DNA of 64,000 nucleotides from Dactylosporangium aurantiacum (lineage in GTDB: Bacteria > Actinomycetota > Actinomycetes > Mycobacteriales > Micromonosporaceae). Location: assembly GCF_000716715.1 (NCBI RefSeq), contig NZ_JNYJ01000001.1, positions 1 to 64,000 of the forward strand, read 5' to 3'. How positions within the stretch are numbered: position 1 is the first letter of the stretch; every line of letters begins with the position of its first letter. Below are positions 59,437 through 64,000 of this stretch, one piece after another. Under the pieces are notes generated by a model. That model worked only from the letters and a program-made list of their open reading frames with translations. It searched no databases and was not told the origin of the DNA. The position numbers and the translations under genes are program-made.

Positions 59437-60546
59437 TCACCTCAGCTCGGCGAAGAATTCGCGGATGTCGTTGACGAGCAGGTCGGTGGCCTGGTGCGCG
59501 GCGTAGTGGCCGCCGGCGTCGCGGCCTTCCGGGCGGGGGAGACCGGGGTCGTAGGAGCGCCAGCGCACGATGCGGGAGTGGTCGCGCTCGGCGAACGGGC
59601 GGATGGACTGGAAGTCCCCGGCGAACATCGCCAGGCCGGTCGGCACGGTCGTGGGGCCGCTGACGGTCTCGTCGGTGTGCGCGTCCTCGTAGTAGAACCG
59701 GATCGCCGATGCGGCGGTGCGGGTGAACCAGTAGACGGCGACGTTGGCGAGGATGAAATCGGCGTCGAGGTCGGCGCCGAAGAGCTGCGCGTTCCAGGCG
59801 AGCAGCCCGGCAGGTGAGTCGGCGAGCGCGAACGCGAGGGTCTGCGGCTGCTGGCTGTGCAGGATGTTGAACGACATGAGGTTGTCGTAGAACCACTGCA
59901 GCTTCGCCAGGGCCGCGTGGCCGGTCTCGTCGAGGGCGGCGAACTCGGCCGGGTCGCCGCTGGGGAACGAGAACAGCTGCGTGACGTGCACGCCGATCAC
60001 CCGGTCCGGGGCGTTGCGGCCCTGCTCGGGCGCGATCATCGAGCCGGCGTCGTTGCCGACGGCGCCGAAGCGGTCGTAGCCGAGACGGCGCATCAGCTCG
60101 TTCCAGGCGCGGGCGGTGCGGTGCCGGTTCCAGCCGCGGCTGCGGGTCGGGCCGGAGAACCCGAAGCCGGGCAGTGACGGGATGACCAGGTGGAAGTCCC
60201 GCGACAGGGGCTCGATGACGTCGAGGTACTCGATGATCGAGCCGGGCCAGCCGTGGGTGAGGATCAGCGGCACGGCGTCCTCGCGCGGCGAGCGCACATG
60301 CAGGAAGTGGATGTTCTCGCCGTCGATCTCGGTGACGAACTGCGGGTGCCGGTTGATCCGCGCCTCGACGGCCCGCCAGTCGAACCGCTCCAGCCAGTGC
60401 TCGGTGAGGGCGCGGACGCGGTCCACGGGCACGCCGTAGCTGTCGCCGACGCCGGGCAGCTCGTCGGGCCACAGGGTGTCGCGCAGCCTCGCGTGCAGAT
60501 CGTCGATCGCGGTCTGCGGGACGTCCACGGTGTACGAGCGGATCAT
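59437..60546 (-). CDS. Epoxide hydrolase (EHN family)
   Basis: A 369-residue alpha/beta hydrolase with the N-terminal EHN domain (VDVPQTAIDDLHARLRDTLWPDELPG). The oxyanion loop is HGWPGS (98-103), the nucleophile is Asp166 in GNDAGSM, and the general-base His is in GGHYAAHQATDLL near residue 350. Two Tyr residues in the cap (WFY, YYED) could activate the epoxide. The ATG has GGAGGA upstream. It is divergent from the TetR gene and one of two shared operators lies only 19 bases before its start, so it is the likely TetR target. Confidence 0.92.
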   Translation of the reverse strand: MIRSYTVDVPQTAIDDLHARLRDTLWPDELPGVGDSYGVPVDRVRALTEHWLERFDWRAVEARINRHPQFVTEIDGENIHFLHVRSPREDAVPLILTHGWPGSIIEYLDVIEPLSRDFHLVIPSLPGFGFSGPTRSRGWNRHRTARAWNELMRRLGYDRFGAVGNDAGSMIAPEQGRNAPDRVIGVHVTQLFSFPSGDPAEFAALDETGHAALAKLQWFYDNLMSFNILHSQQPQTLAFALADSPAGLLAWNAQLFGADLDADFILANVAVYWFTRTAASAIRFYYEDAHTDETVSGPTTVPTGLAMFAGDFQSIRPFAERDHSRIVRWRSYDPGLPRPEGRDAGGHYAAHQATDLLVNDIREFFAELR

Positions 60547-60564
60547 GGTTCCTCCAGTTTGAAC

Positions 60565-60579
60565 GGAATGCTTCGTTCC
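60565..60579. promoter_or_regulatory. TetR operator 1
   Basis: GGAATG-CTT-CGTTCC, a 15-bp quasi-palindrome in the divergent region, close to the epoxide hydrolase start. Confidence 0.65.
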
Positions 60580-60599
60580 GCTTCCGACAGTAGCAGACC

Positions 60600-60614
60600 G
60601 GAATGGTCCGTTCC
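60600..60614. promoter_or_regulatory. TetR operator 2
   Basis: GGAATG-GTC-CGTTCC, the same arms as operator 1, centred 35 bp away. It overlaps the expected -35 of the tetR gene (-10 TACGCT at 60625-60630). Confidence 0.65.
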
Positions 60615-60624
60615 AGTCCTGGGG

Positions 60625-60630
60625 TACGCT
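60625..60630 (+). promoter_or_regulatory. -10 box of the TetR gene (leaderless)
   Basis: TACGCT followed by 6 bases and the ATG. Confidence 0.5.
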
Positions 60631-60636
60631 GACGGC

Positions 60637-61293
60637 ATGACGACGAACCTGTCCGGGCGGCGCGTGCAGGCGGCCCGCAACGACGGCGTGATCCTGGCCG
60701 CCGCGCGCGACGTGTTCCTGGAGGACCCGAAGGCGCCGATCGCCGCCGTGGCGGAACGGGCCGGGGTCGGGATCAGCGCGCTGTACCGGCGGTACAAGGG
60801 CAAGGACGAGCTGCTGCGCACGCTGTGCCACGACGGTCTGCGCACCTACATCGCCGAGGCGGAGGGCGCCGCCGGGGAGCCCGACGGGTGGGCCGCGCTG
60901 GTCCGGTTCCTGCGCGGGGTCGTCGACGCGGACGTGCACTCCCTCACCGTGCACCTGGCGGGCACGTTCGCCCCGACCCCGCAGATGCACGCCGACGCCG
61001 TGCGGGCCGGTGACCTCGCGGCCGACCTCGTCGCAAGGGCGCACGAGGACGGGTCGCTGCGGCCGGACGTCGTGGTGGCGGACGTCACGCTGATCCTCGA
61101 GGCGTGCGCGGCGATCCGCGTGCCGGACCGCGACCGCACCGCGGAGCTGCGCCGCCGCCACCTGGCCCTGATGCTGGACGGGATGCGGCGCCGCGACACC
61201 GCCGCGCTGCCCGGGCCGCCGCCCGGCGCGGCCGAGCTGAACTGGCGCTGGGCGCAATCCCGACAGCCCGCACAGCGGGACGCGCCGGAATAA
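60637..61293 (+). CDS. TetR/AcrR-family regulator
   Basis: A 218-residue repressor. The N-terminal helix-turn-helix reads ILAAARDVFLEDPKAPIAAVAERAGVGISALYRRYKGKDELL (19-60), with ALYRRYKGK as the recognition helix end. The C-terminal ligand domain is typical of the family but its ligand is unknown. ATG at 60637 lies 6 bases after TACGCT. Two identical-arm operators lie between this gene and the epoxide hydrolase, so it probably represses both and is released by the hydrolase substrate or product. Confidence 0.92.
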   Translation: MTTNLSGRRVQAARNDGVILAAARDVFLEDPKAPIAAVAERAGVGISALYRRYKGKDELLRTLCHDGLRTYIAEAEGAAGEPDGWAALVRFLRGVVDADVHSLTVHLAGTFAPTPQMHADAVRAGDLAADLVARAHEDGSLRPDVVVADVTLILEACAAIRVPDRDRTAELRRRHLALMLDGMRRRDTAALPGPPPGAAELNWRWAQSRQPAQRDAPE

Positions 61294-61316
61294 TTGTCGG
61301 TGGTTCCGCCTAGACT
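61294..61316 (+). promoter_or_regulatory. Perfect PafBC/RecA-NDp-type promoter of hisD
   Basis: TTGTCGGTG (61294-61302), 8 bases, TAGACT (61311-61316), 7 bases to the GTG. It fits TTGTCRGTG-N8-TANNNT at every fixed position. The first bases overlap the tetR stop codon region. Confidence 0.75.
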
Positions 61317-61323
61317 CCCAAGG

Positions 61324-62616
61324 GTGCTGAACCGGATCGACCTGCGCGGCTCCACCACGGATCCGCGCCGTCTGCTGCCCCGTGCCGCCCTGGATGTCTC
61401 CGTCGCCACCGAGCAGGTGCGCCCGATCGTCGAGGCGATCCGCGAGCATGGGGCGAGCGCGGTCCGTGACGCCACCCGCCGGCTCGACGGGGTGGAGCTG
61501 ACCGACCTGCGGGTGCCCGCCGAGGCGATCGCCGCGGCCGAGGCCGGCCTCGACCCCGCGGTGCGCGCCGCACTGCTGGAGTCCATCAAGCGGGCCCGCA
61601 AGGTCCACGGCGACCAGCGGCGCACCGAGGTCACGACGCTGCTGAGCACCAGCGGCACCGTCACCCAGCGGTGGGTCCCGGTGCGCCGGGTGGGGCTCTA
61701 CGTGCCCGGCGGCCTCGCCGTATATCCGTCCAGCGTGATCATGAACGTGGTGCCCGCCCAGGTCGCGGGGGTGCCGTCGATCGCGGTCACCAGCCCGCCG
61801 CAGAAGGACACCGGCCTGCCCAATGTCAACATCCTGGCCGCGTGCGCGCTGCTCGGCGTCGACGAGGTCTATGCGGTCGGCGGGGCCCAGGCGGTCGCCA
61901 TGTTCGGCTACGGCGACCAGGAGGGCTGCGAGCCGGTCGACATGATCACCGGCCCGGGCAACATCTGGGTGACCGCCGCGAAGCGGCTGCTGCGCGGCGT
62001 CGTCGGCATCGACGCCGAGGCCGGGCCGACCGAGATCGCCATCCTCGCCGACGACACCGCCGACCCGCGGCACGTCGCCGCCGACCTGATCAGCCAGGCC
62101 GAGCACGACCCGCTCGCCGCGAGCGTGCTCGTCACGCCGTCGCTGGAGCTCGTCGAGGCGGTCGAGCAGGAGGTCGCCCGGCAGGTCGCGGCGACCAAGC
62201 ACGTGCAGCGGGTCACCGAGGCGCTCACCGGCACCCAGTCCGCGACGGTCATCGTCGACGACCTGGAGCAGGGCCTGCGGGTGGTCGACGCGTACGGTGC
62301 CGAGCACCTGGAGATCCAGACCCGCGACGCGCGGGCCGTCGCCGAGCGCGTGTGGAACGCGGGCGCCATCTTCGTCGGGGCCTGGTCGCCGGTGTCGCTC
62401 GGCGACTACTGCGCCGGCTCCAACCACGTGCTGCCCACCGGCGGCTGCGCCCGGCACTCCTCGGGGCTGTCGACGCAGACGTTCCTGCGGGGCGTGCAGC
62501 TCATCGAATACGGTCGCGACGCCCTCGCCGAGGTCGCCGACCACGTGGTCGCCCTGTCCGAGGCCGAGGACCTGCCGGCGCACGGCGCCGCCGTGAAGGT
62601 GAGGTTCACCCAGTGA
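61324..62616 (+). CDS. hisD: Histidinol dehydrogenase
   Basis: A 430-residue zinc enzyme that oxidises histidinol to histidine in two NAD-dependent steps. [59 protein letters not shown], the LISQAEHDP metal ligand segment and [12 protein letters not shown] are all in order. GTG at 61324 fits a leaderless transcript. It overlaps hisC (GTGA), so hisD-hisC-hisB form an operon. The damage-type promoter is unexpected for a biosynthetic gene. Confidence 0.96.
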   Translation: MLNRIDLRGSTTDPRRLLPRAALDVSVATEQVRPIVEAIREHGASAVRDATRRLDGVELTDLRVPAEAIAAAEAGLDPAVRAALLESIKRARKVHGDQRRTEVTTLLSTSGTVTQRWVPVRRVGLYVPGGLAVYPSSVIMNVVPAQVAGVPSIAVTSPPQKDTGLPNVNILAACALLGVDEVYAVGGAQAVAMFGYGDQEGCEPVDMITGPGNIWVTAAKRLLRGVVGIDAEAGPTEIAILADDTADPRHVAADLISQAEHDPLAASVLVTPSLELVEAVEQEVARQVAATKHVQRVTEALTGTQSATVIVDDLEQGLRVVDAYGAEHLEIQTRDARAVAERVWNAGAIFVGAWSPVSLGDYCAGSNHVLPTGGCARHSSGLSTQTFLRGVQLIEYGRDALAEVADHVVALSEAEDLPAHGAAVKVRFTQ

Positions 62617-63689
62617 CGTCCCTGTCCGACCTGCCGCTGCGCGACGAGCTGCGCGGCCTCACGCCGTATGGCGCGCCGCAGCTCGACGTGGCCGTGCGGC
62701 TCAACACCAACGAGAATTCCTACCCGCTGCCCGACGAGGCCGTGGCGGAGATGGAGAAGGCGCTCGGCGCGGTCCTGCGCGACCTCAACCGCTACCCGGA
62801 CCGCGACGCCGTCGCGCTGCGCACCGACCTCGCCGCCTACCTGCAGCACGGGCTGACCTGGCGCAACGTGTGGGCGGCCAACGGCTCCAACGAGATCCAG
62901 CAGCAGCTGCTGCAGACGTTCGGCGGGCCCGGCCGCACCGCGCTCGGGTTCACCCCGTCGTATTCGATGCACCCGCTGCTCGCCGCAGGCACCGGCACCG
63001 CGTGGGTCGACGGGCGGCGCGACGAGGACTTCGCGCTGACCGCGGAGCACGCCGTGGCGAAGGTCCGCGAGCACCGGCCCGACGTGGTCATCCTCTGCTC
63101 GCCCAACAACCCGACCGGCACCGCCCTGCCCCTCGACGTGGTGCGGGCCGTCGCCGAGGCCGCCGACGGGATGGTGATCGTCGACGAGGCGTATGCGGAG
63201 TTCGCCCGGCCGGGCACGCCGTTCGCGCTGTCGCTGATCGAGCGGTTCCCGCGGCTCGTGGTCACCCGCACGATGAGCAAGGCGTTCGCGCTCGCCGGCG
63301 GGCGGGTCGGCTACCTCGCCGCCGACCCCGCCGTCGTCGACGCGGTGCAGCTGGTGCGTCTGCCGTACCACCTCTCGGCGCTGACCCAGGCCGCCGCGCG
63401 GGCCGCGCTCGCGCACACCGCCGCGCTGCTGTCGACCGTCGACGCGGTGAAGGCCCAGCGCGACCGGATCGTCGCGACGCTGCGCGGCTGGGGCCTGCGG
63501 GTCGCCGACAGCGACGCCAACTTCGTGCTGTTCGCCGCGCCCCGCGACGACAGCAAGGGGGTCTGGCAGGCGATGCTCGACCGCGGCGTGCTGATCCGCG
63601 ACGTCGGCGTCCCCGGCTGGTTGCGGGTCACCGCCGGCACGCCCGAGGAGACCGACGCGTTCCTGAATGCACTGGAGGAGTTGCTGTGA
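62613..63689 (+). CDS. hisC: Histidinol-phosphate aminotransferase
   Basis: A 358-residue fold-I PLP enzyme. It converts imidazole acetol phosphate to histidinol phosphate. [11 protein letters not shown] near the start binds substrate, [15 protein letters not shown] holds the phosphate, [11 protein letters not shown] and VDEAYAEF bind PLP, and Lys223 in [17 protein letters not shown] forms the Schiff base. GTG at 62613 overlaps hisD, and the stop overlaps hisB, both through GTGA. Confidence 0.95.
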   Translation: MTSLSDLPLRDELRGLTPYGAPQLDVAVRLNTNENSYPLPDEAVAEMEKALGAVLRDLNRYPDRDAVALRTDLAAYLQHGLTWRNVWAANGSNEIQQQLLQTFGGPGRTALGFTPSYSMHPLLAAGTGTAWVDGRRDEDFALTAEHAVAKVREHRPDVVILCSPNNPTGTALPLDVVRAVAEAADGMVIVDEAYAEFARPGTPFALSLIERFPRLVVTRTMSKAFALAGGRVGYLAADPAVVDAVQLVRLPYHLSALTQAAARAALAHTAALLSTVDAVKAQRDRIVATLRGWGLRVADSDANFVLFAAPRDDSKGVWQAMLDRGVLIRDVGVPGWLRVTAGTPEETDAFLNALEELL

Positions 63690-64000
63690 GCCGCACCGCG
63701 AAGATCGAGCGGGTCACCAAGGAGACCAAGGTCTCCGTGGAGCTCGACCTGGACGGCACCGGGGTCGGTGAGATCTCCACCGGGGTCGGCTTCTACGACC
63801 ACATGCTCAACCAGATCGCCAAGCACGGCGGGTTCGACCTGCGCGTGCACACCGTCGGCGACCTCGAGATCGACGCGCACCACACCGTCGAGGACACCGC
63901 GCTCGCGCTCGGCGCCGCGTTCGCCGAGGCGCTGGGCGACAAGGCCGGCGTCACGCGGTATGGCAACGCCCAGGTCCCGCTCGACGAGGTGCTCGCCTCC
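63686..64000 (+). CDS. hisB: Imidazoleglycerol-phosphate dehydratase (partial, 3' end outside window)
   Basis: The first 105 codons are present. [46 protein letters not shown] and [22 protein letters not shown] are the dehydratase signatures, including the His-rich manganese sites. It is the single-domain actinobacterial form; no phosphatase domain precedes it. GTG at 63686 has GGAGGAG upstream and overlaps the hisC stop. Confidence 0.95.
   Translation, partial: MSRTAKIERVTKETKVSVELDLDGTGVGEISTGVGFYDHMLNQIAKHGGFDLRVHTVGDLEIDAHHTVEDTALALGAAFAEALGDKAGVTRYGNAQVPLDEVLAS

Overview
The window comes from a very GC-rich actinobacterial chromosome. Codon third positions are mostly G or C, and GTG, TTG and one probable CTG start are used. 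Genes are chained through ATGA, GTGA and TTGA overlaps. The mraZ-to-divIVA order, murT-gatD, sepF and a DUF3040 gene are typical of mycelial Actinobacteria. Micromonosporaceae is my best guess, but that is inference from order and style, not a database match.

Layout. 1-8 kb: a gene tail, an aldo/keto reductase, then thiamine genes thiE, thiO, thiS, thiG, a TenI/ThiE paralogue, thiD and thiC, with a TPP riboswitch between thiO and thiS. 7.6-12 kb: a methyltransferase, a phosphodiesterase-like protein, a small gene under a candidate iron box, DNA polymerase IV and a DUF3040 protein. 12.9-17.8 kb (minus strand): a MoxR ATPase, DUF58 and transglutaminase operon. 18-23 kb: a Ser/Thr kinase, then leuS behind a leader-peptide attenuator. 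24.3-26.2 kb (minus strand): murT-gatD, divergent from the dcw cluster.

26.6-45 kb: mraZ, rsmH, ftsL, ftsI, murE, murF, mraY, ftsW, murG, murC, ftsQ, a DinB-like gene, ftsZ, a YggS-type gene, sepF, a YggT gene and divIVA. There is no murD. 45-52 kb: a membrane protein, DUF167, a CPA1 antiporter, a DksA/TraR-like protein, lspA, an RluD-type synthase, an anchored protein and a ParA-like ATPase. 52-64 kb: a class III aminotransferase, dnaE with a Gly-Ser repeat, a membrane protein, a LON-domain protein, an epoxide hydrolase with a divergent TetR regulator, and hisD-hisC-hisB, which is cut by the window end.

Regulation is the most interesting layer. Many genes have a TANNNT -10 box ending 6-8 bases before the start codon, which implies leaderless mRNAs. 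Four of these promoters (methyltransferase, dinB, dnaE, hisD) also carry TGTCG 11 bases upstream of the -10. That is the layout of the LexA-independent, PafBC-type DNA-damage promoter; hisD matches TTGTCRGTG-N8-TANNNT exactly. MraZ-type 10-bp phased GTGGAG repeats lie in the mraZ promoter and, inverted, upstream of murT-gatD. Several spacers are filled with tandem repeats of 12 to 32 bp. No tRNA, rRNA, CRISPR array, insertion sequence or prophage was seen.
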